A DNA stretch of 64,000 bases from JABWBH01 sp964526695 (GCA_964526695.1 CAZGJA010000139.1:37450-101449); one strand, 5' to 3'. Counted from the first letter of the stretch, positions 26,876-35,624 are shown. Numbers and translations are program-made. Notes: generated by a model from the sequence alone, not told the origin.

Positions 26876-27251
26876 GACCGCTCGCGCGAAATCCGCAGAT
26901 TTCGAAAAGAGTAATACTATCTGCTACGCAATCTTACGCTTTCCGACTGCCTCTTGCAACCGGTCGCCCGCTCTCCCCTCGTTTCTTTGGAATCCTTTCC
27001 AGCGTACTAATGTCCGTGGCCGGCTGCATCCTGTCAAGCTTTTTTTTCTCAAGGGGGCGAATTATTCACGCTTATCAGATGCCGTCGCCCTCGCTCCGGG
27101 GATGGGCGGCTATCCACAATCAGATTGTATCGGTAGAATCCTGCAGTTCGTGCCAGTCAGGATGAGGCGTTTTTCGGGCCGCCGCAACCCACGGAGACTG
27201 CATCGGAATCACCCGGCCGGCGGCGCGCAACCTCTTTTGATTGTTTAACTT
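26876..27251. promoter_or_regulatory. Divergent intergenic region (prepilin / radical SAM)
   Basis: A 376-base AT-richer gap between divergent starts must hold both promoters. It contains an eight-T run at ~27040 and a TAGAAT at 27134-27139 that could be a -10 box, but no convincing -35 partner. No gene is supported. The radical SAM ATG at 27252 has no visible ribosome site (TTGTTTAACTT precedes it). Confidence 0.35.
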
Positions 27252-29090
27252 ATGAGCTTACACCAGCGCGTTTCAACAGAGCTTCTCCCCTTCGTGAAGC
27301 AACCGGGGCAGTACATCGGGGGAGAGTTGAACCAGTTGTGCGACTCCGACCGCTGGCTTTCCGCCGACGCGCGGGTCGTCGTCGCGTTTCCGGATACGTA
27401 CACCATCGGGATGAGCCACCTCGGTTGCCAGATTCTTTACTGGCTCATCAACCACACGCCTGGGTGCGCGGCCGAGCGCGTGTTCGTCCCGTGGGCGGAT
27501 GCGGAAGCCCGAATGCGCAAGGTCGGACTGCCGCTCTTCACGCTCGATTCGCGCCAGCCCGCCGCATCGGCGGACATCTTCGCCGTCTCGCTGCAGTACG
27601 AAATGGGATTCAGCAGCGTGCTGACGCTCCTGGATCTCGCCCGCATCCCGCTGCGCAGCGCCGATCGCGACGACTCCCATCCCCTCGTCATCGCCGGCGG
27701 TCCGCAGGCCGACAACCCCGAGCCGATGGCGGAGTTCCTCGATCTCGTGGTTCTTGGCGACGGGGAGGATTCGATGGCGGCCATCCTCGCGGCGTATCGT
27801 GAACTGAAGGAGGCGGGCGTGAGGCGGCGCGACATGATCCTGCACATGGCGAGGCGTTTCGAGTGGATTTATGCGCCCTCGCTGTACGACGTCCGCTACC
27901 ACGAAGACGGCACGATTTGCTCGATCGCCCCGACCGACGCGAGCATCCCGCGGTCCATCGAGCGCTGCCAGACGCCGGATTTCGAGCACGCCCCGTTTCC
28001 GCTGCGGCCCATCGTTCCCTTCGTCGAGGTGGTGCACGACCGCTTCGCCATCGAGATCATGCGCGGCTGTCCGCAGCGATGTCGCTTCTGTCACGCGGGC
28101 TACACCAAGCGCCCGCTGCGCCTGCGAAGCGTGGACACGATCATGACCATGGCCGAAGAGATGTACCGCCACACCGGCATGGAGGAGTTCGGCCTGCTTT
28201 CGCTCTCCACGGCGGACTATCCGCACCTGCGCGAATTGGCGGAGAAAGCCAATGCGCAATTCTCCTCGCGTCGCGTGAACATCTCCGTGCCTTCGCTGCG
28301 CGTGGATCAGATGCTGCAGAACATCCCGTGGATGGTGAACACCGTGCGCAAGGGCGGGCTGACGCTCGCCGTCGAGGCCGCGCGCGACGACATGCGCGCC
28401 GCCATCCGCAAGAAAGTCACCGACGGCAACCTGCTCGACGGCGTGAAGGAGGCGTACAAGGCCGGCTGGCGCTCGGTGAAGCTCTATTTCATGGCGGGCT
28501 TTCCCGGCGAACGGCCGGAGGACATCGACGGCATCTGGGATTTGAGCAACGAAGTAAGCCGCGCCCGCAAAGAAGTGGCAGGTCACCCGGCCGGCGTGAA
28601 GGCTTCCGTGGGCTGGCTCGTGCCCAAACCGTACACGCCGTTCCAGTGGGCGGCGCAGCCTCGCGCCGAGTATTTCCAGGGCGTGCGTCAGCGGTTCCAC
28701 GAGTTGGCGCGCGGAGGGCGGCGCTCGTGCGTGCGGGTTCAGATGCACTCCGTCGAGCGGTCCATTCTCGAAGGCGTGTTCGCGCGCGGCGACCGCAAGC
28801 TCGCGCCGGCCATCGTGGCGGCCTGGCGGCTGGGCGCGCGGCTGGACGGCTGGGACGAGTGCTTCAATCCGTCGATCTGGCGCCGCGCGTTCGAGGAGAC
28901 CGGCATCGATCCGGACTGGTACGCGCACCGCGAGCGAAGACCCGACGAAGTTTTCCCGTGGTCGCACCTGCACGGCGGCGCGCCGACGGAATACCTCCAG
29001 CACCAGTACGACGACGTGTTCGTGAAGATCGGCTCGCCTGCGCCCGGCACGGCGACGCGCGGCACGCGATCGCTGGCTGTCGTCGCTTGA
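27252..29090 (+). CDS. B12-binding-domain radical SAM protein (TIGR03960-like)
   Basis: 612 residues. The N-terminal half is cobalamin-binding-like (VVVAFPDTYTIGMSHLGCQIL, FAVSLQYEMGFSSVLTLLDLA, VIAGGPQADNPEPMAEF, VVLGDGEDS). The radical SAM core has CPQRCRFCHAGY with cluster cysteines at 273, 277 and 280 (CX3CX2C), then GLLSLSTADYP, GLTLAVEAARDDMR and KLYFMAGFPGERPEDI. This matches the uncharacterised B12-radical SAM family TIGR03960, normally next to or fused with a TIGR03936 protein. No such partner is in the window. The reaction is unknown; neighbouring RNase E/ribosomal genes in other genomes have led to guesses about RNA modification. Confidence 0.9.
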   Translation: MSLHQRVSTELLPFVKQPGQYIGGELNQLCDSDRWLSADARVVVAFPDTYTIGMSHLGCQILYWLINHTPGCAAERVFVPWADAEARMRKVGLPLFTLDSRQPAASADIFAVSLQYEMGFSSVLTLLDLARIPLRSADRDDSHPLVIAGGPQADNPEPMAEFLDLVVLGDGEDSMAAILAAYRELKEAGVRRRDMILHMARRFEWIYAPSLYDVRYHEDGTICSIAPTDASIPRSIERCQTPDFEHAPFPLRPIVPFVEVVHDRFAIEIMRGCPQRCRFCHAGYTKRPLRLRSVDTIMTMAEEMYRHTGMEEFGLLSLSTADYPHLRELAEKANAQFSSRRVNISVPSLRVDQMLQNIPWMVNTVRKGGLTLAVEAARDDMRAAIRKKVTDGNLLDGVKEAYKAGWRSVKLYFMAGFPGERPEDIDGIWDLSNEVSRARKEVAGHPAGVKASVGWLVPKPYTPFQWAAQPRAEYFQGVRQRFHELARGGRRSCVRVQMHSVERSILEGVFARGDRKLAPAIVAAWRLGARLDGWDECFNPSIWRRAFEETGIDPDWYAHRERRPDEVFPWSHLHGGAPTEYLQHQYDDVFVKIGSPAPGTATRGTRSLAVVA

Positions 29091-29289
29091 TGCCGAGTTC
29101 GCCGGTGGTCCATCGCGCGGGACGGGCGATGCCCGCCGCCCGTCGGGCAACGCGCGCCACCCACCCGGCGCGCGCCGGCGGCGTCGCACATCGCCGGTGG
29201 AAGCGCTCTAGATTCGCCCGCGTGCCACTCCTACAATGCCCTGTGAAATGACTGGGCAAGGGAGAGAAGCATCGGGGCCGAATCAAGGA

Positions 29290-29314
29290 CCGCTTCCTCA
29301 AGGGCGCGGCTCTG
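29290..29314 (+). repeat. Dispersed intergenic repeat, 'CGCTTCCT..GGGCGCGGCTCTG' family
   Basis: Third copy. It lies in the 335-base gap before the PhnD-like gene, which also holds a perfect 9-bp hairpin (CCCCTCCCT - CAC - AGGGAGGGG, 29374-29394) 31 bases upstream of the start codon. No gene is seen in the gap. Confidence 0.7.
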
Positions 29315-29425
29315 TTTCGGAAACGATGCCGCTGGTCGGAGTCGCTGCACTGCGGGGAATTACCCTCCCCCGACCCCTCCCTCACAGGGAGGGGGGTTAC
29401 GCAGGGCCTTCAAGGAGGACTCGTC

Positions 29426-30844
29426 ATGCACTCGCCGCGGTTGAAGCCGGCTCGGCTTAAGCAGGTTCGAGGGGGACTGTGCGCGGCGGGCCTCGCGCCT
29501 CTGCTGCTGCTGACCGCGGGTTGTCAGTCGCAGAGCCGCGACTTCAGCCTTTGGAACCCGTTCGGGCTGAAGCTGCCGTTCAGCTCCGACCAGCCGCCGG
29601 TGCGGATCGGCATGGTGATGGACTCGCAGGGCGTGCTGGATCCGCAGCGCTGGTTCGACGCCTTTCGCACGGCCCCGTGGGAGCCGATGTCGCGGCAGCT
29701 TTCCGACGAGCTTCGTCAGCCGGTGCAGTTCGAGCCGCTCACCGCCGATCAGATCGCGTTTCACCTGCAATCGGGCCGTCTGCACTTCGCGCTCGTCTCC
29801 GGCGAGAGCCTGCAGAAGATCCGCGAGAAAAACCCCGACATCGTGGAGCTGGCGGCCGCGGAGATCAGCACGCGCCGAGGAGTCATCGTGACGAAGGCGG
29901 ATTCCGGCTTGCGAGCCTTCGCCGACCTGAAAGGGAACCGATTCGCCTTCGGTCCGACGAGTGACCCGATCCTCGACACGGCCGCCAAGGCGTGCCTCGC
30001 GGCCAATGGCGTGACCCTCGACGACCTGAAGCGCGAGATTCTCCCGCTCCCCGGCACGCTGCAATACCACGTCAGCTCGTTCGAGTCGGCCAAGGAAATC
30101 GTGTACGGCGGAACGCCGGCGGGCGTCATGGACGCGGAAGAGTTCGCCGCGCTGCCCGAAAGCGGCGGCCGGTTCACCTGGAAGGGCTTCACCTTCAGCC
30201 GCGATCAGTTCCACGTCATCGGTTACACGGAGCCGATCGCGGTGGACACGATCGAGGACGCGCGATTCGTGGCGTCGCACACGGTCAATCCCGCTCTGCT
30301 CGAAAAAGTGCGGGGATTCCTGCTGAACATCGAGCATAAGCACCCGGCCGCGGCGGAGGCGATGGGGTTCAAGGGGTTTCACGCTTCCAAGAGCGCGCCG
30401 GGCGTGCCCGAGGCTTCAAGATCCGCGGACCGCGTGCTCGCAATGCCCGCTGACAAGAGCAGCGCGCAACAAGGTTGGAATCAATGCCGCGGCCCCCGGC
30501 TCGTCTCCCGGAGGGACGAGCTGTCCGTTGGACTCGGACAGTCCGTCGGAATGCTGCTGATGGCCGCGGGCGCCGTGGATGCGATCAAGGAGATTGCTTG
30601 GGAGGGCGAGCCTGGCTACTTCCCCGCCGCATGGGAAGGGTCGATGTGTTGGCCATTCACAAACGTGTTCGTACTCCACGTTCAGACGCACAGAGACATG
30701 CGCGCGGGATGGTACAACCTCTCGATGTCACTGGATTCGGGCATCTGTCGCTTGGCAAGCAACCGTCGAGGAATGACGCTGCAGATTCTCGTGGGGAACG
30801 AGTGTGACCTCGGGATGAGCGGTCTTGATCTCGATGGCACGTAG
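29426..30844 (+). CDS. PhnD-like (phosphate/phosphonate-type) substrate-binding lipoprotein with odd C-terminal extension
   Basis: 472 residues; GGAGGA lies six bases before the ATG. The signal LAPLLLLTAGC has its lipobox Cys at 33. Residues ~60-335 follow the PhnD periplasmic-binding fold: VRIGMVMDSQGVLDPQRWFDAF, FALVSGESLQKI, GVIVTKADSGLRAFADLKGNRFAFG, ILDTAAKACLAANGVTLDDL, SAKEIVYGGTPAGVMDAEEFAAL. The family normally ends here. About 135 more residues, from ~30410, have no recognisable fold and different codon style, so the original stop may have been lost. No permease or ATPase of a phosphonate system is adjacent. It may be a sensor or orphan binding protein. Confidence 0.75.
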   Translation: MHSPRLKPARLKQVRGGLCAAGLAPLLLLTAGCQSQSRDFSLWNPFGLKLPFSSDQPPVRIGMVMDSQGVLDPQRWFDAFRTAPWEPMSRQLSDELRQPVQFEPLTADQIAFHLQSGRLHFALVSGESLQKIREKNPDIVELAAAEISTRRGVIVTKADSGLRAFADLKGNRFAFGPTSDPILDTAAKACLAANGVTLDDLKREILPLPGTLQYHVSSFESAKEIVYGGTPAGVMDAEEFAALPESGGRFTWKGFTFSRDQFHVIGYTEPIAVDTIEDARFVASHTVNPALLEKVRGFLLNIEHKHPAAAEAMGFKGFHASKSAPGVPEASRSADRVLAMPADKSSAQQGWNQCRGPRLVSRRDELSVGLGQSVGMLLMAAGAVDAIKEIAWEGEPGYFPAAWEGSMCWPFTNVFVLHVQTHRDMRAGWYNLSMSLDSGICRLASNRRGMTLQILVGNECDLGMSGLDLDGT

Positions 30845-30917
30845 GAACGGCCTTGTTTCGCTGCGGAATCTTCAACAGCTTCGGGGATCCTGCCCCTGCG
30901 ATGGCGAGGCCTGAACC

Positions 30918-31700
30918 ATGCCGCTGACCTACGCATCCTACCTTAAGATCGACGAGCTGCTGGGCCTTCAGGAGCCGCGGTCGTCGCCGCCGGAGCATGA
31001 CGAGATGCTCTTCATCGTCATTCATCAGGTGTACGAGCTGTGGTTCAAGCTGCTGCTGCACGAGGTCGATGCGGTCAAGATCGAGCTTTCCGAAGCGCAC
31101 ACCTTCAAGGCCATCCACACGTTCAAGCGCATGCGGACGATCATGAAGACGCTGGTCGGGCAGCTCGACATCCTCGAGACGATGACGCCGATGTCGTTTT
31201 CGAGCTTCCGCGACCGGCTCGAAACCGCTTCCGGTTTTCAATCCACGCAGTTCCGCGAACTGGAGTTCGTGCTGGGCTATAAGCGGCCCGAGACGCTGGC
31301 GTACCTGCCGGAGGGCAGCGCGGCGATGCCGACGTTGCAGCGCCGGCTGCGCGAGCGCAGCCTCGTCGATCACTTCTACGATTTCCTTGAGCGCGAAGGC
31401 GTGGAGATCCCCTTTGACCTGCGGGCGAGGGACGCCGCGGCGCCCGCGGTGGCCGACGAGCGCGTGCAGGAAGGGCTGCTGTCGCTGTACCGGTCGCGCG
31501 GGGAGCTGGCGATCCTGTTCGAGTTGATGACCGACTTCGACGAGGGCATGCAGGAGTGGCGCTACCGGCACGTGAAGATCGTCGAGCGGACCATCGGCGC
31601 CAAGAAAGGCACCGGCGGCTCGCCCGGCGTACCGTTCCTGAAGCAGTCGCTTTTCAAGCCGGTGTTCCCCGACCTGTGGGCGATCCGGCATCGGCTGTGA
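30918..31700 (+). CDS. kynA: Tryptophan 2,3-dioxygenase
   Basis: 260 residues, the normal length of bacterial enzymes. The family signature is complete: LTYASYLKIDELL, HDEMLFIVIHQVYELWFKLLLHE (distal-pocket His), FRDRLETASGFQSTQFRELE, then WRYRHVKIVERTIG with the haem-ligand His and GAKKGTGGSPGVPFLK ending in FPDLWAIRHR. This cytoplasmic haem enzyme opens the indole ring of L-tryptophan with O2 to give N-formylkynurenine, the first step of the kynurenine pathway. No other kynurenine gene is in the window, so the rest of the pathway must lie elsewhere. It needs oxygen, which suggests at least microaerobic life. Confidence 0.96.
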   Translation: MPLTYASYLKIDELLGLQEPRSSPPEHDEMLFIVIHQVYELWFKLLLHEVDAVKIELSEAHTFKAIHTFKRMRTIMKTLVGQLDILETMTPMSFSSFRDRLETASGFQSTQFRELEFVLGYKRPETLAYLPEGSAAMPTLQRRLRERSLVDHFYDFLEREGVEIPFDLRARDAAAPAVADERVQEGLLSLYRSRGELAILFELMTDFDEGMQEWRYRHVKIVERTIGAKKGTGGSPGVPFLKQSLFKPVFPDLWAIRHRL

Positions 31701-31762
31701 CGGCGGGGTGGCATGGCTTCACGCGCAGCGGGTAGCCATGCGGACCGGCGCCTGGGCGATCG

Positions 31763-31862
31763 CATGCTCACGCCGAGTACGGCGAGAGCATGCCACCCTC
31801 CGCCGAGCACGGCGAGAGCATGCCACCCGGCCGAGTACGGCGAGAGCATGCCACCCGGCCAG
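31763..31862 (+). repeat. ATGCTC..GAGCAT hairpin repeat, one full and two partial copies
   Basis: The full copy at 31763-31792 folds as ATGCTC-A-CGCCG around AGTA to CGGCG-A-GAGCAT. Two right-half copies follow, each ending GAGAGCATGCCACCC. Copies at 46949-47201 have CGCTG/CAGCG in place of CGCCG/CGGCG, a compensatory pair change. The rest of the 290-base gap holds only the tRNA-like fragment listed separately. Confidence 0.8.
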
Positions 31863-31942
31863 GTCTGCTTTCCCGTCTGTTTGACTTGTAAGCCGGAATG
31901 ACGATATTAGCCGGGGGGTGAAAACCCGCTTGATGCTGCGGA

Positions 31943-31968
31943 TGGTAAGCCGCCTGGGATTCGAACCC
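31943..31968 (-). other. tRNA 3'-end-like fragment (T-loop to CCA)
   Basis: On the minus strand, TTCGAAT is followed by five bases CCCAG, seven bases GCGGCTT, one base A, then CCA: exactly the spacing of T-loop, T-stem, acceptor strand, discriminator and CCA. The 5' T-stem strand pairs for only three bases (GGG) and no D-arm or anticodon arm lies further 5'. So this is a fragment, not a tRNA gene. Such tRNA tails mark attachment sites of integrated elements, but no integrase is seen here. Confidence 0.5.
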
Positions 31969-31990
31969 TCACGATATCGGGGAGATTCAC

Positions 31991-32848
31991 GTGAACGCGA
32001 GATTAAGGTCTGTATTCGTCCTGATGGTGGCCTGCCTTGTGACCATCGGGCTGATGGGCTGCAAGCCGAAACCGCCGACGCCGACGGGCGGGGGTGGTGA
32101 TACGGCAAAGAACACCGGCGGCGGTGAGTCGAAAGCTCAGCCACCCAAGACGGAGCCGCCAAAAACCGAGCCTCCCAAGACTGAGGCTCCGAAGACGGAA
32201 CCTCCGAAGACGGAACCTCCCAAGACGGAACCTCCCAAGACGGAACCGCCTAAGACGGAGCCGCCCAAGACCGAGCCTCCCAAGCCGCAGCCGCCAAAGA
32301 CTGAACCGCCGAAGTCGGATCCTCCGAAGACGGAACCTCCGAAGCCCGAGCCCCCCAAGACGGAGCCGCCGAAGCCGGAACCGCCGAAGCCGACTCCACC
32401 GGCTCCGCCCACCGGCGAGAACCAGCCCGCCGGCGGCAACGACAACACGTCCGCATCGGCTTGGCTCTTCAACGTCTCCGACTGGAGGAAGAACCCACTC
32501 TTCGCGGCTCGACCCGACGACAACCGCGCCACGCGACTGCGTGAGCGGCGTTTCACCAACGGCAATCTGTGCGAGCAGCAGGAAGTCTGGGAAGACCCGG
32601 CCGGTGAGCTCATCCAGCACGGCACGACCGTCCGCTGGTTCGAGACCGGCATCATGGCCGAGGAGTGGACGTTCACCGACGGCACACCGGACGGGCCGAT
32701 GGTGCAGTACCATCCCAACGGTCAGCGCCGCATGTTCGCCACGTGGGCGCAGGGCAAGCTCAACGGCGTGATGATCTCATGGGATGAGAACGGCCGCATC
32801 GTCCGCCGCGCCGAGTACAAGGACGGCGCGCTGGTTGCGACCGGTTGA
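31991..32848 (+). CDS. Proline-rich (PPKTE repeat) lipoprotein with MORN-like C-terminus
   Basis: 285 residues from a GTG at 31991 with GGGGAG six bases before. Signal MVACLVTIGLMGC puts the lipid-bearing Cys at 24. Residues ~50-135 are about seventeen near-perfect repeats of PPKTE (variants PPKPE, PPKSD, APKTE), which form an extended, charged rod. The C-terminal ~110 residues carry toxin-antitoxin-like MORN_2 repeats (TDGTPDGPMVQYHPNGQRR, AQGKLNGVMISWDENGRI). The rod probably spans periplasm or cell wall and presents the MORN-like domain. The DNA repeats themselves can expand or contract in-frame because the unit is 15 bp. Exact function unknown. Confidence 0.8.
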   Translation: MNARLRSVFVLMVACLVTIGLMGCKPKPPTPTGGGGDTAKNTGGGESKAQPPKTEPPKTEPPKTEAPKTEPPKTEPPKTEPPKTEPPKTEPPKTEPPKPQPPKTEPPKSDPPKTEPPKPEPPKTEPPKPEPPKPTPPAPPTGENQPAGGNDNTSASAWLFNVSDWRKNPLFAARPDDNRATRLRERRFTNGNLCEQQEVWEDPAGELIQHGTTVRWFETGIMAEEWTFTDGTPDGPMVQYHPNGQRRMFATWAQGKLNGVMISWDENGRIVRRAEYKDGALVATG

Positions 32849-32963
32849 CGCGATCGCCGGAGGATGGGTGCTTGAGGCTCGGACGACGCGCAACTCGGCG
32901 CGCGTCCGCCGCACAAGCGAAGGGTTCATCGCACCCGGCGAGCGGGCTTTCTTTGATAATTCA

Positions 32964-32999
32964 CGTGCCGGCGATCGGGATTGCCAGGTCGCCGGCACG
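32964..32999. terminator. 11-bp perfect hairpin between convergent genes
   Basis: CGTGCCGGCGA (32964-32974) pairs perfectly with TCGCCGGCACG (32989-32999) around a 14-base loop. It lies between the stops of the PPKTE lipoprotein (32848) and the minus-strand zinc-ribbon gene (33007). A CTTGCTTTC stretch follows on the plus side. Bidirectional terminator inferred. Confidence 0.65.
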
Positions 33000-33006
33000 C
33001 TTGCTT

Positions 33007-33540
33007 TCAGGGATCGACGTTGTCGTTGACCGCGGGCGGCGCGTCCGGCGACCCAGCGTCCGGAAGGGAGCTGCGAGCGTCCACGGGAAGCGGAAGTTGA
33101 CCCGGGCTGACTCGACTCAGCGCGCCGGAAGGTGTCGCAATCCGAACTTGCGAGGGGTTTACGCGCCGAGCGGACAGCGGTGTGACCGACAGCGGCTGGA
33201 CCTGCCGGGTCGCGCTGACAGCGCCCAGTTGCGACTTGCGGCGCATCGGGTTGATGATACCCGCGGCGAGCACGACCGCGCCCAGCGTCGCCAGTCCGAC
33301 CAGCAGCACCTTTCTGCGGTGGTCGCTTGAGGGCCGGACGATGCCGACCTCGCGCAGGTCGCTGCCGCATTCGGGGCACGTGAACGTCGGCAGCCCGCGC
33401 GCGGGATATCCGCATCGTCCGCAACCGGGTTCGCCGGCCGGCTTCCCGTGTGCAGGCGTCCCGCGCATTCGCAACGTGAGGATTCGCATCACGCCGACCG
33501 CGACGAGAGCCAGAAGCGAGAAGAGTCCCACCGCGCTCAT
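33007..33540 (-). CDS. Small membrane protein with zinc ribbon (planctomycete type)
   Basis: 177 residues. A first membrane helix at the N-terminus (SAVGLFSLLALVAVGVMRIL) is followed by the four-Cys ribbon GCGRCGYPARGLPTFTCPECGSDLREVG, then a second helix (KVLLVGLATLGAVVLAAGII) and a Pro/Ser-rich tail. The CGYxxRGLP..xCPECGxDLR block is a recurrent feature of planctomycete membrane proteins and is one reason for the taxonomic guess. It ends facing the PPKTE gene. No functional assignment. Confidence 0.7.
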   Translation of the reverse strand: MSAVGLFSLLALVAVGVMRILTLRMRGTPAHGKPAGEPGCGRCGYPARGLPTFTCPECGSDLREVGIVRPSSDHRRKVLLVGLATLGAVVLAAGIINPMRRKSQLGAVSATRQVQPLSVTPLSARRVNPSQVRIATPSGALSRVSPGQLPLPVDARSSLPDAGSPDAPPAVNDNVDP

Positions 33541-33599
33541 ACAGCGTCATCCGGATCAGGCCGCCGCCAACACGTCCAGCTCGCGACGGCGACATACGT

Positions 33600-33968
33600 A
33601 TGGCATCGACACGATATGTCATCCTACACCACCGCGCTTCCGCCAGCGAACACTGGGATCTGTTGCTCGAGCACGACGGCGCCCTGCTCACCTGGCAGCT
33701 CCCTTCGCCCCACCTGTCCACGCTGCCTTTGCGGGCCCGGCGGATTGCCAACCACCGGCTCGCCTACCTTGAATATGAAGGCCCTCTCACCGGCGACCGC
33801 GGCACCGTAACGCGCGTCGAGGCCGGGCGGGTGACGATCCGCGACTTGAACGATACGCTGTGTGCGTTCGACCTCAGCGGAGGCCGGTTCGAGGGCGCAT
33901 TCCGCCTCGAACTTGCGAACCCTGTGGTGGGGCACTGGCTGCTGCGGTCCGACGGAAACGCCGATTGA
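33600..33968 (+). CDS. Stand-alone LigD-type 3'-phosphoesterase domain protein
   Basis: 122 residues, one domain. RYVILHHRASASEHWDLLLEHDGALLTWQLP matches the opening of the DNA ligase D phosphoesterase domain (xHxAxxxHxDLRLExDGxLxSWxLPxxP), including the paired His and the HWD. GRVTIRDLNDTLCAFDLSGGRFEGAFRLE and VVGHWLLRS match the end. In LigD the domain trims 3'-phosphate or ribonucleotide ends during non-homologous end joining. Here there is no ligase, polymerase or Ku in the window. It starts 59 bases from the divergent zinc-ribbon gene. Confidence 0.8.
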   Translation: MASTRYVILHHRASASEHWDLLLEHDGALLTWQLPSPHLSTLPLRARRIANHRLAYLEYEGPLTGDRGTVTRVEAGRVTIRDLNDTLCAFDLSGGRFEGAFRLELANPVVGHWLLRSDGNAD

Positions 33969-34181
33969 CCGATAATCAGGTGTGAGGCGCGCTCGTTCCC
34001 GCAACCGCCACATGGAGGCCGTAGCGGGGGCGTTCCGATAACGCTCGCAACAGGTCGGCAGGAACTGCGCTTCGCATAGTATTCAGCACCGTCGGGGCCG
34101 CGATATTCTCGGACTTACGGCGCGCAAGGGCAGCGACGCCCGCGGCAAGCTCGTTGCCGCACGCGTGGGATAGCGATCTTC

Positions 34182-35624
34182 ATGGCCGTTGCGGAAGTGG
34201 ATCGACACAGCTTCGTCGCCGGAGGTTTGACGCCGCAACTGGCGCTGCTGGACGGCGGCGCGCGCAATCCGTGGGAGCAGCCGCTGTTCTTCTGGCTGGG
34301 GCTGGCGCCGTTTCTCCTCCTCGCGGTGTTCCTGGGATTGATGGGTCAGATCTTCCCCGCGGGAGTGCTGGTCGGACTGTACCTGATCGGCGCCACGTTC
34401 GTCGCGCCGCAAATCGGCCTGTACGTCCTCTTTGCGATCCAGGCGTGGGATCCGTATTTCGTCGATCCCGCCAGGGTGCTGGAGACGTACGGACTGCTCA
34501 CGCCGACCAAGGCGTTCAGCTTCATCGTGATCCTGGCGTTCCTGTTGAATCGTCGCCAGCAGCGTCAGCCGGTTGTGGTGACGAAGCGAGCGTACGCCGC
34601 ATGCGCAGCCTTCATCATCTGGGGGCTGCTCATCGCCATCTTCGCGCCGAATCCGATGCTGGGCGTCCGTTACGCCGCCCAGGTGCTCGTCCTGGTCGCG
34701 GTGAGCTACGCGGCCACGCGGCTGTTGCGGACGCGCGAGCAGGTGAACCGGTTGATGTTCTGGACGATCGCCGGGAGCTTCAGCGCCTCGCTGGCGTTCT
34801 ATCTGCTCGGCGATCCGGCCTCGCGCCAGCGCGGGACACTCGGCGAGTATGCAAATCCGAACACGACGGCCATGACGCTTTCGATCGGGATGATGGCGAT
34901 CCCCGCGGCGTGGGGCTTGACGCGGCGCAAGTGGATGTGGGCGCTGTACGCGCCAGGCGCGGCGTTCATCATGTACACGCTGATGCGCACGGGTTCGCGC
35001 GCGACGTGCGGCGGCGTGGTGATCGCCTACTCGCTGGGCGCGGTGTTGACGCGCGGACGCGGCTTTCTCAAGAAACTCGCGACGGCGGTGTTCGCCACGG
35101 CGTTCGGCCTGACGCTGTTCTTTGTGATTCTCAACGCGCATGTGCTCGATGAAAAGAGTCAGGAGCGTCTGGAATCGCTGGTGTCCGACGCGCCGCCGAC
35201 GTCCGCCGAGTTCAGCCGCTGGGCGATCTGGCGAAACAGCCTGAAGGTGTTCACGTCCAGTCCGCTGGTGGGCGCGGGCATGGGCAACGCGCCGCAGGCG
35301 ATGAGCGAGCTGCTCCACGGCGAAGCCCGCGACGTCCACAGCAACTACCTCGGCGCGCTCGTCGAGACGGGCATCGTCGGCGGACTGATCTTCCTGGGTG
35401 TTCTCGTCCTTGCCGGACTGGCCGTATGGAGGATTCCTCAAGCCAACCCCGGCGTTCCCGCCACGATCCTCTTCCTGTACATCCTGCTCATCAACGTCAT
35501 GCACACGTCGTACCTGACGAAGATGTTCTGGCTGCCGCTGGCGCTGATGCTCGTGCTGGCGGAGTATGGCGCCTCGCGGGAGGCCGCCGGCGCCGCGCCC
35601 TTGCCGGCGGCGGCGCGGACGTGA
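34182..35624 (+). CDS. O-antigen ligase / Wzy-like polysaccharide polymerase
   Basis: 480 residues with about ten to twelve hydrophobic segments. The Wzy_C/WaaL pattern is present: membrane helices, then TRTGSRATCGG-like MRTGSRATCGGVVIAYSLGAVL, a periplasmic loop with WRNSLKVFTSSPLVGAGMGNAPQ, and EARDVHSNYLGALVETGIVGGLIFL, which holds the conserved His-Asn of the HNxyl motif (HSNYL). The closest style is the exosortase-associated O-glycosylation ligase group. It joins or transfers undecaprenyl-linked glycans on the periplasmic side. It is followed after four bases by a glycosyltransferase and then CapA, forming a surface-polysaccharide operon. Confidence 0.85.
   Translation: MAVAEVDRHSFVAGGLTPQLALLDGGARNPWEQPLFFWLGLAPFLLLAVFLGLMGQIFPAGVLVGLYLIGATFVAPQIGLYVLFAIQAWDPYFVDPARVLETYGLLTPTKAFSFIVILAFLLNRRQQRQPVVVTKRAYAACAAFIIWGLLIAIFAPNPMLGVRYAAQVLVLVAVSYAATRLLRTREQVNRLMFWTIAGSFSASLAFYLLGDPASRQRGTLGEYANPNTTAMTLSIGMMAIPAAWGLTRRKWMWALYAPGAAFIMYTLMRTGSRATCGGVVIAYSLGAVLTRGRGFLKKLATAVFATAFGLTLFFVILNAHVLDEKSQERLESLVSDAPPTSAEFSRWAIWRNSLKVFTSSPLVGAGMGNAPQAMSELLHGEARDVHSNYLGALVETGIVGGLIFLGVLVLAGLAVWRIPQANPGVPATILFLYILLINVMHTSYLTKMFWLPLALMLVLAEYGASREAAGAAPLPAAART

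Noticed and set aside
31943..31968. Complete tRNA gene on the minus strand
   Set aside because: Only the T-loop-to-CCA part is present; D-arm, anticodon arm and 5' acceptor strand are missing and the T-stem pairs for three bases only.
32003..32713. Gly/Leu/Arg-rich minus-strand frames over the PPKTE repeats
   Set aside because: Any strand of a 15-bp repeat stays open; the plus strand has a ribosome site, lipobox and a folded C-terminal domain.
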